Positions 46,692 to 59,700 of a DNA stretch of 64,000 nt are shown piece by piece. Every line of letters begins with the position of its first letter. The stretch's first letter is position 1. Below the pieces are notes generated by a model that saw nothing but the letters and a program-made list of their open reading frames with translations, searched no databases and was not told the origin of the DNA. Origin of the DNA: Marchantia polymorpha subsp. ruderalis. Its lineage: Eukaryota; Streptophyta; Marchantiopsida; Marchantiales; Marchantiaceae. Both the position numbers and the translations under genes were made by a program. The stretch covers positions 1,634,501 through 1,698,500 of the forward strand of contig AP031356.1 of the NCBI GenBank assembly GCA_037833965.1, given 5' to 3'.

Positions 46692-47763
46692 AAGACTCTT
46701 TTCACACAATCAGATTTGGAACGTACAACTCGATTTGTTCTCCGGTCGGGCTTTTCTTCTTCCAAATGAGCTGTCGTATTAATGGGTGTGCTTCTATCAA
46801 TCAAGTCGGGCAAGCATATGAGGAGTGAAAGCCGTGGCACATCGAAAGATCCGACTCTCAGATTTCACAACGTCGAAAAGCAATAACCGATTATGATGTT
46901 TGGGTAAATCATTCGAATTGCAAAGATCCAAACCAGTGGATTATCCATCCGTTCCTACATTGTGCTTGGTCAAAACTTGCTAAAAGATAACAGCTTAGGA
47001 TATCAAACTTTCAAGAAAATATGTTCGGAAAGTCTCTCTATCATAGGAGGTAGGTATCATACCGCAAACCCGGTATGAGTCTCTGGCCTCGTTGCACGGC
47101 GAAACTGTGTACCCAGAAGCGGATGCGAATCATGCAAGGTATAGAGAACTGTGTCACGCTCTCGTCACCTGTAGGTCCGGTCACAGATCAATGGTGGAAG
47201 GATGAGCCGTCAAAATGCCCCCAACAGGCGGCCGAGGAGAACTTAAAGTTCGAACGGGGTTTTAGGGGGAACTTTGGCCGCTACTGCACTGCGTTGGACT
47301 GGAGAGCGGAGCTAAATTTGGAGGCTCAATTTGAGGGAGGGACAATGGTCCCCAAAAAACTGCACGAATGAGCGCGACTGACTGACTACCGGGCGGACGT
47401 CTTGAACGAAGAAAGCGCGGGCGAAGATATTCTTCGAGGTTTGGTGCGGGTCCTGTTTGGTAAAACCTTGGAAACGAGGTTTAGCTCGCTGTACCCCTGA
47501 GCCAGCTTCTCTTCTGTCACTTCCCACATTTTCATTCGACGACGATAAGACTGCCGTCATTCTTTTACTCGTACTATCTTCTGACTCTTTTTCCTCTCCA
47601 CATCTGTATTTGAAATTTTTTTCGGCTGGTGCTGGAGAGTTTTAGTTCTCGTTTCGGCTTCTGCATAGCTTCTTCAGCTGCTGACAGTGGAGGCGTACGA
47701 CCTGTTCTAGATATCGAGTGACAGGGAGAGAAGGCCGGGCCAGGCAGGCAAGGCTGAGCGACC

Positions 47764-50700
47764 ATGGTGTCGTATCGCCGCCTGCAGGCCACCGTGGAGG
47801 CGGCGTTGCGCGCGCCCAAACCCGAGCCGCATCATCGTGCCGACCTTGCGCACGCTTTGCATCTATGCAACGAGGATTTGAAGAATTTTCTGTTTTATCC
47901 GGTACTGTTGTCTCGCCAGGTTTATGTTGGATTTGGAATTGCTGGCAATCTTTGAAAAAATTGTTGAAAACCGAAATGTGAGGTTTGGTGAAGACACGAG
48001 TCTGATAAGGATGCATTCAGCTTCGAAGAATGTGGGAAAGCAAGGATTTACTACCACTGATTGGCCCGTACATTTTTGCTGGGGATCGCTTGCACTTTTT
48101 GTCCCTAATGATTCAAGCTGTCAAGTTTTGCTAGGACAGTATTGGCTCATTTTCGTGCTGCATTTTTCGTGGCTCATTTTCATTAGAATTTTCTGAGGTT
48201 GACAATGTAGAACTGTTCCTTGACTGTGCCTATTACTGTGAGAGTACTTGCAAAAATCTGAAGCGCTCACAGGCAATTGACATTTGATTAGACTTTAGAA
48301 TGTGCTGGTATCAAAGTGTTATAGCAAAATTGACATGTGATGCAGTTCAGAGTCGGGCGGCACGGATTAGTTCTTTCTTTCTCTTCTTCTGTCTGGGTTT
48401 ATTAGCTTGCATATTATTTCATCAGCTTAGAAATACCCCTAGTAGTAGACTGTTTCGTCAGTAACGACAACCAGGGTCGCATTTCGAAACTGAACAGGTC
48501 TCGTCATCACACGTATCGTTGGTTGATGGCAGTGTAGAATATTAATAAATTAGTGTTCTCAGTGATCCTGTGAAGGCTTCATTTAACACATCTCAGCCGG
48601 CTTTCCTTGCAGTCAACTTCTTATAAACGTGTCATGCTTTTAACCTCTCCTAATCTGAATATAAAGTCTGAAGTTGTGTATCTAAGTCAACAGTGTGGGT
48701 ATCCAAGATCAACAGCCTTGGATGGAAACTGTAGATCCACAGCCTTGGATGGAAATTGTAGTATGGTACCCTTCGTATGTTGTGTTGGTGGAATGTTTGT
48801 GATAACATGAATGTACGGACATACATTTTGTTCTGTCTGAACACCCTGACTTATTGCTCTGTTGCAACTGTCTAAGTACGTCAGGTGTTGTTATCTAAGA
48901 TAGGTACCATGTGTGCGGAGAAACTCTTCTTCTGACCAAATATGGAATTGTGTTTCATTTTATGCAATTTTTCTCCAGGGTCCTAAGGCAGAGGACAGGC
49001 AACAGGTTTTGTCGAAGGAAGTGCGATTACCGAATGCCCCGCCAACCATCCTTGATAATCAGGATGCCGAAATAGTAAATAATATTCAACTTCAGCTTTT
49101 TCCTGCTGGAAATACATTTAGAATAATGAATGTAACGGAAAGAATGTCCACAGGAGCTCGATAGGTTTATAGGACCGAGAGACAGGGGATGCATATGCTT
49201 CATATCGATCTTTGAACAAGTTTAGTATAGTGAGTAGTGTGTGCGTTGTGTCAAACTTCTCATATTGTTGAGCTCCTTATCCTATCAGGTTTGTTACCGT
49301 CTTTGTGTGTGTTTGATATTCGTATATTACGTACCTGTATACATGGTGGACCAGTACCAGAGTCTTTCTTTAAAAGTGATACTTTGAACATGATCACACT
49401 TCTTTGTCACTGATGTACATAGTTTCTTAAAGTCCTTTCTTACATGAGCATCTTATATTGCAGGCACTGAAGCTCAGTGATGACTTCCACTTGAATGAAG
49501 TGGACTGCGTTAGTCTTTTGGTGGCTGCCCATCAGGAGGTAAGAAACTTGCATCTTCATATATTACGAGGTGTATCTTCGTGCTGGAAGTTCACGTTCTT
49601 AATATATTCTCCAATGTTTGTTGCAGTGGAATTTACTTGGTCGGGAGCCTCTGGAAGTGCTAAGATTGTCAGCTGGTTTATGGTTCACTGAAAGGAGAGC
49701 GTTGATAACCGCTATGCAATTAATGCTCCGCGTAAGTTCTTCTTTTGTTCAAATGTTACTCTTGTCTGAATGTACTGATATTTACTGAAATTTTGAGCTT
49801 TTGCATTACATGCTACTAAACTTTTTGGAGTCACAGATGTATCTCTTGATTTTCTGTTATCAGTTATCTGCAGCGTTTGTTCAGTGATCTTAATTTTTGT
49901 CGTTTGTTGGCAGGACAGGCTGTTGTGCTGGACGAGGATTTAGATCCCGATTTCGTAGGAGAGATTCGGCAGTTCATAGAGGGATTGGTCGAAGCAGGGT
50001 TCAGGAGACGATTGATCTCGCTTATTAAGGTTGGAGTTTTTTTAAATTTCATATTGACTAAAAGGCAATATTTTTTTTCAACATCTGAACATACTTCTCC
50101 TGAACTTGATTTGAAAAAATAAAGAACAGGGCATAGGCTTTTCCATGTTGAGATAAGAGGTTTGTAGAAATGATCTTTGAGGTCGCAATACCTTTTGATC
50201 ATACATCGATCATAGTCGTTGTCTTATGTTGCAAAGAGTTGAATCCAGCGTATCTTGTGAAGATTTAAGACCTCTATGTTTGCGGTTTCCTCACCATTTA
50301 CCTTTCGAAATGGATGGACATGAATTCTTAGTTTAGGATTTTCCTGCTTTGCTTCTATGGTAGGTAAATATTTTGAGTCTAACAGAAACACTGTCATCAA
50401 CAGGAGATAAACAGAGAAGAACCAGCTGGATGTGGCGGTCCTGGAACAGAACCCTATGTCATGGATGCAAGAGGAGCCCTTGTACTTCGGCGAAACATTG
50501 CGCAAAAGGAACGTCTTAGCATTAGCCAGTGTCTAGTCTTGTCATGCCTCATAGTACGACTGGGTGAGTGCGCAAGTGTCCGAAGCTCTTCACTTGTGCG
50601 GGGTTTCTGTAAGGATTCTTGGAGGAGTCGAATGCTATGTGAACTTCTTTATCGATCTCTCATCACATGTTGCTCATGTAATGTTCTGGTATCCAGATGC

Positions 50701-53700
50701 GCAAGAAGCCAAGGAAATTTATAGTCTTCTCAAGGACTGTTCAACGGAAGCGAGCATCATAAATGATACTGTAAAGCTTCAGGTATCTAACTCCTAGGAT
50801 CTGAAGGCGTACTTTTGTTCACTAACGTTCACTCATGCTCGTTGATATCTAGTTTCAGTGCACATCGACGGTTGCTGGGTCCGAACATTTTTTTAAATCA
50901 TTGAGTGAATTCGTTAGATTCTTCCCAACTTGTGCTGTAATCAGTCGGTTTTGTATGCTGTGATAGAGCGAAGGAACCGTAGCATTTGTTGTACAGAGCT
51001 CTCGACGCTGAATGAGGCTCTTGATTTTTGTTGTTAAGAGCAGAATGAGATAATTACCACATTTTTCGTTAAAAGACTTCTTGCGCTGTCCAGGTTTCCT
51101 ACACAATTATGTTCGCGCTTGCAATTTCTTTGCTATCAGATGCCCTTGGAGGCAGTCAAGAAGTGGGATCAGTTTTATCTTTTGATCCGGTCTTCCGGCG
51201 CGAGTTTCAGAAGCAGGTATGGTCATCTGGTATACCTATGCCTGTGTTTGCTTTTATCTAGAATCGAATGAAGCTTTTGTCGTGTGTATTATGAAGTACT
51301 GAAGTGCTGTGGTTTCCTGCAGGTGATGGAAGTAAACAATAGGGGCTCAAATGAGGGCTTTACCGGTGTTATTCGATTTGTGTGGTCGGTATTCATGATG
51401 TTGACCACAGGCACTTCGGAGGAGGAAGCTGGTACTCGAGCCTGCCTGGATTGGGCATGTGAGAACAATGTGTTTGACTTTCTTACTACTACAGTCCTCA
51501 AGACTGCAGCTTATCAGGTGTGTGTTAGTGTTGTTTTTTTAGCCAACAGTTTGTTACTCCTGGTCGTAACCTTCTGCTTGAACAAAGACGTGTGCCGACA
51601 TTAGGTTGTTATAAGGAGCTCGGTGTCACTTTCAAGATACTGTTTGGGATTCATTTATTACATGTTGTTGCAATTACAATTTCGTATCAGAAGCCCGTAG
51701 TGTTGTAGTTATTATTAACGTTTCAAACTAGTTTCTTGCGACTGTAAATAATCTGAGTTTTGAAGTGAGTAGATATGATACACGTCACTGTTTCTTGTAG
51801 TTCTTGACGATATGATGGTTTCATGTTTTCGGAGTTTATCATATGACGCTATCCTGAGGGAAGCTTTGATTGTCACATGGTGCTTTCGCGGTTCTTGTGG
51901 ACAGAACGATGACGAGGACCTCATTTTCATGTACGATGTGTATTTGCACAAGCTGATAACTAGCTTTCTGTCTCAGTCGCTTGGGCATGGGAAAGTAAGA
52001 TGCTTATACTCTCAAATCCAAGTTCGCATATTTTTTTCTCTACATTTTGATATAATTGTGTGTTTCTTGCTTGCTACCCTGCTTGCCTTCAATTAAAGAT
52101 CAGTATACTCCGAGAAGCTGCTATTAGGGAGGTGCTGTTTAGAAGCCACAGAAGCGCTTATTTAGAAAGAACATTTCGTCATTACATTCTGAGGTACTTC
52201 ATGTGAAGTTAATTAATAGTTTTGTCGCTTGACTTGTATCTGCCAATCTAGGTGAAGGAACTGAAGGAAATGGCAATGATCGCCCTGGATACTTACATGC
52301 ATGAAGCAAAGGACCCACTGGGAGATGACGTTGCTCGAGCTGAGCAGCAAGCACTACAGGCACAAGCTAAGCCCTTCATCTCTCTGCTGGACTTCATCTC
52401 TGAAGTATATCAGGTTTGTAGCATCCTTATCCAGTAATTCACCTTAAACGATTATCCTTTTACAGGAGAGACTTGTGATCGTAAAGTATACTTGACTAAG
52501 TAAAACTGTATGGGTAAATAGCTACAAGCGAACTTAATTAAGACTACGATTCGTAAAAGAAGGCAGATCGGATGAGTTTGCTATCGTGTAAATTCTTCTC
52601 TTCAGTTTGTACGAAGTGTTGCATTCTTTCGTTGTTTCTCACAGGTTCTCCTTCACGCGTTTTACATATGGGAACAACTGTTTCGCCTGTTTCTTGCAGA
52701 GAGAACCAGAACTCACTCTTGAGAATGATTTGTTGTGGAATTTCGTTCGTTTCTCTGGAGAAGATCACACTAGTCATTTGACCTTGGTGGCCTTCCTAAA
52801 CATGCTTACATCGCTGGTCTGTAAGAAACAAACTTGCAGCTTAAGTTTTTTTCTAGTAGAAATATGCATTTAATATAGCTGATCTAGATTCGGATTGTTT
52901 AGCCGTCAAACATTCTTTTCATCGGGACAAGGAGAATCTAGTCGTCCATTGCCCTTCCCATGGGTTCTTCAAGTTTGTGGCTCTTGTCAGTACCCTTTTG
53001 CATATAGATAATGTATGAGTTATTCTCTTGACTGACAACATGGTATGGTAATACCAATTTCAGGCCTCCAATGAAGATACCGCAAAGAAAGTGTACCAGT
53101 TGCTTCAAAACAAGACCATTCGCGCTGTTGGATGGCAGACACTTTTCAACTCCCTAAATGTGTACGATCAACGGTTCAAACAAAGTTTACAAATTACGGG
53201 AGCTTTGCTACCAGTCTTTCAAGTTGGTGATGCCAGAGCACTCGAGGCTTACTTGAAAGTTCTCAAGAAGGTTAACAGTTCTACCTACGAAGTTTTCTTG
53301 GTTGGCTTCTGAATTACAACTTTGTAAATTATTCTTGTCCGAAGTTTGAAATGAGGATCAGTTTTTTTGGTTGTTGCTCCAACGAGAAATTCAAGGAATC
53401 GTACCCTTTCATCTTGTCGTACTCCCCTACCGCGGCCCTCCCGCCCCCCCTTCTTCCACGAATTGTACCAACTAGCCAGGGTTTGGCGTCTTTGGTACTG
53501 AGGCCTTAACAGCCTAATCCCAACGATTTAAGTTTTTAAAGACTTTAAGATTTTTGTTACCTCCTCACGCGTTTGTTCATCTTCTTTGTCCAGGTGATGG
53601 AAGTGGGCAGTGAAGCAGAAAGGTCACAATGGTTTCCTGATATTGAGCCTTTATTCAAGCTACTCCCTTATGAAAATGTCCCTCCCTACTTGAAGGTAAG

Positions 53701-56700
53701 CCTATGACAATTTACGTGGTTCACATTCATTCGACTATTTTTTTAGGGATTGGTTAGTCGCCTTGACACGGATTATACTCTAAGGCGTCCGAACATAATG
53801 TACGCATTTGCATGTTATCATCATTGTCCATGACGGAAGCCGAACCTTTTTCTGTGTACTGGAAAAGTACATGCGAAACTGGACTACTAATTCTTGCAGT
53901 CCTTTTACTTTCTCTTTAATCCTACCAGAATCCTAATATCGAATAAAGATATACTTAATGTGAACCTTGTCTATGTTGTGTCATATGCAGTACTAGTGGA
54001 GAAGGCTTTTTCCAACTGCCCTATGTTTGCTGTCACTTTTCCATACAAGAGACGAGTCCACTGTAAACTCAGCAATGACATGTTGGCATGATGGATGTAG
54101 GGTGCACTAAGGAATGCAATTTCAGTGTATGTTCAAGTGTCACCGGCAATGAAAGAGAAAGTATGGCGCTTACTAGAACAATATGATCTTCCAGTACTTG
54201 CTGCACCGATTGTTGCTGAAGGGAATATTCAACAGCTCCCATCCCAGGTACCAAATGATATTATGACGGGTCATCGTTGGTTCAGTGTAGTATATCTATG
54301 AACTTCCTCAGGCATATTTTTTTGGAAGAGAACATCAAAAGTGAAGCATCTCTCGATGCAGGCATATGACATGACCTTCGAATTGAACGAAGTGGAGGCA
54401 AGGCAGGAAGAGTACCCATCCACTCTTTCTTACCTAGAACTACTCAATGTTCTTATGGCAAATGAAGTTGACAATTCAGACAGAGGTCGTAGGTACGTTC
54501 AGATCTTCTATACTTTTGATTCTGATTTTTAGTTGACATTTCTAATCGATAGCTATCGTAATATATATTGCAGCCTGACTGCTTGTACTCAACATGCACT
54601 TTATCGGTAGTGCTTTTTTGAACTTTCAAGGACCGATCGGACTCTTTTCCCCTTAGATTCCACTGCATCATAAGCTTATGTTTTCTTTGCGTTGTCTACT
54701 TCTTCTTTATATATGTGGGTTCACGGTGAACTTCCTCTGATCGTCACAAAGCACCTGGTGATGTTTGGCAAAGTTTTCTGTAGTTATGCAACCTGCCAAG
54801 CATATCCAATATCTGTCAAGGACCTAATGTTAATCTACCAATACATAAAACTTCCCTTCCCCTTGGTGATGAATCAAAGGATTTTTAACGTTTATCTGCA
54901 TCAGAGTCCCATGTGAGATTGTAAAGGCATGTCGTTTGATGTGTTGTTGAATGTTGTTACATGCATAGAGTTTGTAACTCCTGCGCCATGACAAAAACTA
55001 AAATGTGTTTACACAGGTATAGTGGCATCTTTCGCTTTGTCCGTGATCAAGTATTTGGACCTTTCGCCCAAAGAGCGTATGCGGATCCTGTTGAAAAGTG
55101 GAAGCTGGTTGTGGCTGCCCTCACTCATTTTCAAATGTAAGTCTTGACCTTGATCTAGATGGGGAAAGTCTGCTCACAGAGGCTCCTTGAGATGAGGTTG
55201 CGGTAGTTTTTCTTTTGAGATCGCTTACTAATATCTCTAAATCAAATAAAGGATATCACTTAAACTTGTTCATGGCATCTTCAGTGCATCAAAATCTGTG
55301 CCGCCACTTTTGTGAAACAGCCTATGGTAAAGCTTGGTATCTTTCCTGACGTGTAAGATGTGAGTATACAGGATGTTGAACATGTATCAGCTGTCCGAGG
55401 ACGAGATTAGATCTTCTACAGATCATGCCGGTGTCATAGAAAATGGTGCTGGAGAAGAGATGATAACCATCAGTAGACTACCATGTGCTGAACTTATGAA
55501 GGTCTGTTACGTTAACGGCTTGATTTTCTGTTAATACTAGTGATTTGTTCTTAGTCCGATGCTAAATTCTTAGCACCCAAGATGGGTTGTATTTTGTGCG
55601 TCTATCTCTAGCTTATAACGACGTAAGTGCTCAAGGAGAGCTACCCGCATGAAAACAGATCCATCTAACTTCTGCAATCTGAGTGTATCACACTTTGGTG
55701 TGTTTTATTTGCCGTCTTGTGAGTTCCTCGTGTGTTTAGAGAGTGCAGTAAATGCTGGTCAATAGTATTGACCTTCTCTGACACTATTTTCTTGGACATG
55801 CAGGATCTGATGAGCGGTAAAGTAATTTTTCGAAATATCATGAGCATCCTGCAGTTGGGAGTGAATACTGTTTCTGAAGAACGAACCAGTCAGCTTTACG
55901 GTCCACTCTTGGACGATTCCATCCGACTTTGTTTACAACTGTTGCTGACTGCCTTCACTAAAGATACAGCGTTTGCCGAGTATTGGCGTCCTGTTTACTC
56001 GGTATGTCAATCTATGCATTGAGAATATGGACTCACTATACTGCAAATAAAGTGGTTTTTATATTTGAGTTCCTTCATTCATCATTCGGGATAGGTGATC
56101 ACATTTTGCGTTTTACAGCCAATTGACGTCGTACTCTTACACGACATACGACAAATCATAACTTTATTGGAGTACGTGCGCTATGATTTATCACCGAAGA
56201 TCCAACAATCTTCCATACAGATAATGAGTATATTGAGGTATGTCTCCTATTGAACACTGGTATTCTCCAAATGGTCGAAAGAGCGAGTGAAGTTGATAAT
56301 TATTCAGCAGAAAGAATAGCTATGTATAACTCTACCCCGAAGGTTTCGGACTGATTGAATGACGTAATACCAACTAAGACGAGATTTTGATATATAAGAC
56401 ACATCTTGTCGGAGCCTAGTGTATGTTGGGTCCTATGAGTGTATAGAGCATACATGTAACAAGAGATCTCAAGTCTCAAGAGTTCTGTCTTTCCACTTCG
56501 TACTTTATTCTGAACTGATTCTGTTTTCTTCTCAGTGCTCGCATGCCACACCTCGTGTCAGTGATACTTGAGACAGGTGCTGGAACAAGCCTAATTGAAG
56601 ATTATGCAGCCTGCCTGGAAGCTCGCAGCTTAGACATGCAAGCACCAGATAGCCCGGATGATGACACAGGCTCGTTGATACTCAGAGTACGTCCCACCAG

Positions 56701-59700
56701 CTCCTTAGTAGCAAGACAAAGAAAACACCAAATTGGATTATTTGCACCAAAATCATTAGTTTGCCCGTCATGTTCTGGAGTATGTTAATAACTCATGATA
56801 AGAAATCTACTTTAGGTTATGGGTTTAAGGTCCAGAGGACCCAATGTTAGGGAACACACTGAAAATGACATTTGTGCCGTGTACCATTGATCGGAAGAGT
56901 TTATTGAGCTGGACTGCCAGCCAACGCACACTCCATGAGTATAAGCTTAACAGAGTCCACCTTCATGTAACTTGCAGCTTCTTATTGAGAACCTTGAGAG
57001 ACCAGCTCCGAACATCACTCATCTGCTCTTGAGATTTGATGTCGACCGACCTGTCGAGCGAACTATACTTCAGCCCAAGCGACACTACAGGTAATGATAA
57101 TGACTATCTAAAAGCCCGAGTCTTGACATTAACGAACATCTTGTTTGAACATTGTTTGAATTTTTGAGCCAGTTTCGTCTTCTTTTATGGAGATTTCCTT
57201 ATCGCCAACAGAAGTGTAAATGACGAAATGGTTGTTGATCTGTGTTGGTAAATGCATGTCTGCTGGCATTGTATATTAGCAGGGTGGCTTGATTCCATAA
57301 CATGTGCTTTGTCATTTCACGAGTTAAAATTTGTTACAGTTTCCAGTCTTATTCCTTTTCCCATGTGCTTAATTGCCCAGCTGCTTACGCATAATCTTGG
57401 ATATTTTGGACTCTTTATCAAAACCGGAGATCAATGGAGGCCTTCATGAACTGGGATTCCAGGTGAGTTTTCTTTTAATGCATTCCAAGTGAAAGTCATG
57501 AATCTTGCAATTGGTACTTAACCTTATTTTGCAACTTTCTAGCAGATGCAAAATCCTTGTCCTGGATCTTTGGATCGTCAGGGATGATTCTCCTATGTCG
57601 TTGATCCCACTGTACTCTAAAAAATGAAATTCTAGAAGGCTACAAGTGTCTGTAACGAGTTTATACTTGTCAGTAACTCAAACCTTGACGTATCAGTTGA
57701 TGTACGAATTATGCGTGGATTTGGTCACATCTCCTGCTGTGGTGGACCTTTTACGGAGTGAGAAATACGATTTTTTCACCAAGGTGCTGTCCTTACGTTT
57801 TTCACACTGCTGTTCTTTCTCTTTTACTTCCATCCATCCCATGGATTGTGGTTGCCTGCTTTCCGTTTCCGCAACTCATTTGCAGGCTTGTGTGCTGGAT
57901 ACTCGTTAGAAAGTTGTCCATTGAATTCGTTTATTACTGATATCGCACAAGCGCGAAGAAGTGCTCTGAATAAGTTTTTAATAGTTACTAGAGCGTTACC
58001 ACGTGTAATGATGTTGTCTGATCAAGTCAGATGATTTCACCCACATTTCTAATGGTAAATGTTTTTTTTACAATGCAGCACTTGGATAGTTTTGCTTGTG
58101 AACCCCTTCCAAGTCGGACGGACAATCACTCGTTGCGTGTTAGCAGTCTGCAGCAGGTAATGATATATAAACTACTTCGTCTGTTCTGCTCAAGCTACTC
58201 ATGAGAGAACTTCTTCAGTTCAGTAGTCTATGTTTGCATTTTTTTCAATGACGCGGTTAAATATGAAGTTTGAATTAGGAAGGAAGCTCAGACTTCGTTG
58301 TACACATAGGAACACAGTGGATTCTTATGTGTACAACATATGTCAAACTTTGCCACCAAAGTTCCTCGTGTCATTATTGGTTTGACATATGGCAGTTTAT
58401 CTTGTCAACCAAAGTTCCTCATTTCTGTCGTCACTATCTTCTTTGGTCCTGTTTTACAGAGGGCATGGCTACTTAAGCTCCTAGCTTTGGAGTTGCATGT
58501 GAGCGATATCGATATTGTATCACATCGTGACAGCTGCAGAAGACTTCTCGCCCATCTTTTTCTTCAGAAGCCTTTCGCAGCAGAGGATGAGATAATGACA
58601 AGTTTGTTGGCAATTAGACATGTTCCTGCAGATGGTCTTCATAAGATTAAGGTATATAAGTTTTAATGGAGAAGACGTCTTTTGTGTTTAGTCCTGAGTT
58701 AGTGAAAGAACGAGGCATTATAGCTGATGAACTATAAGGTTTGTTCTAAAACTTTCAACTCATTACAATAGTGATAACCGCATGATTGGCTGCTCCAGGA
58801 GATTTGCCACTATCATTGGCTAGCTTTGCAATCACCCTACATATCCGACTGTGAAGCCTAATGATGGCGTGTATTTGAAAATGGATTGGGTATGTTATCT
58901 TGTGCTAACAAAGCCAACGTTGGCTGATCTCTTTACAGGTTCTTGAGCTTCTGGATATCCTTCAGTTTCCAGTTGTAGAAACGAGGACTGAGTTTCCGCA
59001 GGAGTTGCAAAGCTTGAAAGCGGAATTAAAGGTTTAGCGGAATTTTCTACATCTACCCATTTGATTCTTTCCTTGAATGCCTTGTTGCCTACGTGGTATG
59101 GAGTACAAGATTATATTATAGCCCCTTCAAGGAGGTAACGAGGAGTACCTTTTCGTTGTGTCCATTCGTTGCTACCTGTCCCATTACTCTTGTTAGGAAA
59201 TGTACGAGCGTGCATGACCGGTACGACGGTCCTCCTTGTGCATAACTAGTTTGATGTCATGTCGTCAGGTGGATGAAATTTTGGACACTTTTGCGACTGT
59301 CGATGACGGCGGCGTATACCACATATCAGAGCGTGGAGATCGTCTGATTGACCTAGCTGCATTTCGGGATGCACTTTGGCAGGTGTGTGATACGTCTTTG
59401 GTAGTGTGTTCTCGACTGTACTCTCTCAACACATCCTTCAGTGAAGTGGTCCACATATAACTGCCACGTTTCCTAGTTGCTTCAGGATACTGTATAATAA
59501 ATAGATAATGGTAAACTAAGGAGATTCTTTGTTACAACTTTACCCAGATGTACTGATGGTGTTTGTTCTGCCAATCTCAGGAATATCGGCAACTTGAGGT
59601 GCAGTATACCGTACTAGGAAACGTTCCACGCCAGCTGGAACTCAGGGATGCTATACAAAAGCTACTAAAATGGTCCTGGAGACGCAATAAGAACCTGGAA

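Larger units (their letters stand above)
45764..47763. other. Intergenic region between the small gene and NUP205
   Basis: No gene recognised. The last few hundred bases are GC-richer with pyrimidine runs and probably include the NUP205 promoter and 5' UTR. Open frames at 47075-47371 plus and 47642-48016 minus lack motifs and overlap others. Confidence 0.45.

Noticed and set aside
47642..48016. Minus-strand open frame over the first NUP205 exon
   Set aside because: It is the shadow of the GC-rich exon 1 and has no recognisable motif.
57543..57585. A candidate NUP205 exon reading RCKILVLDLWIVR
   Set aside because: It resembles the expected segment, but 57381-57462 gives the full match (SCLRIILDILDSL ... 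HELGFQ) in correct order and phase; the downstream match is coincidence.
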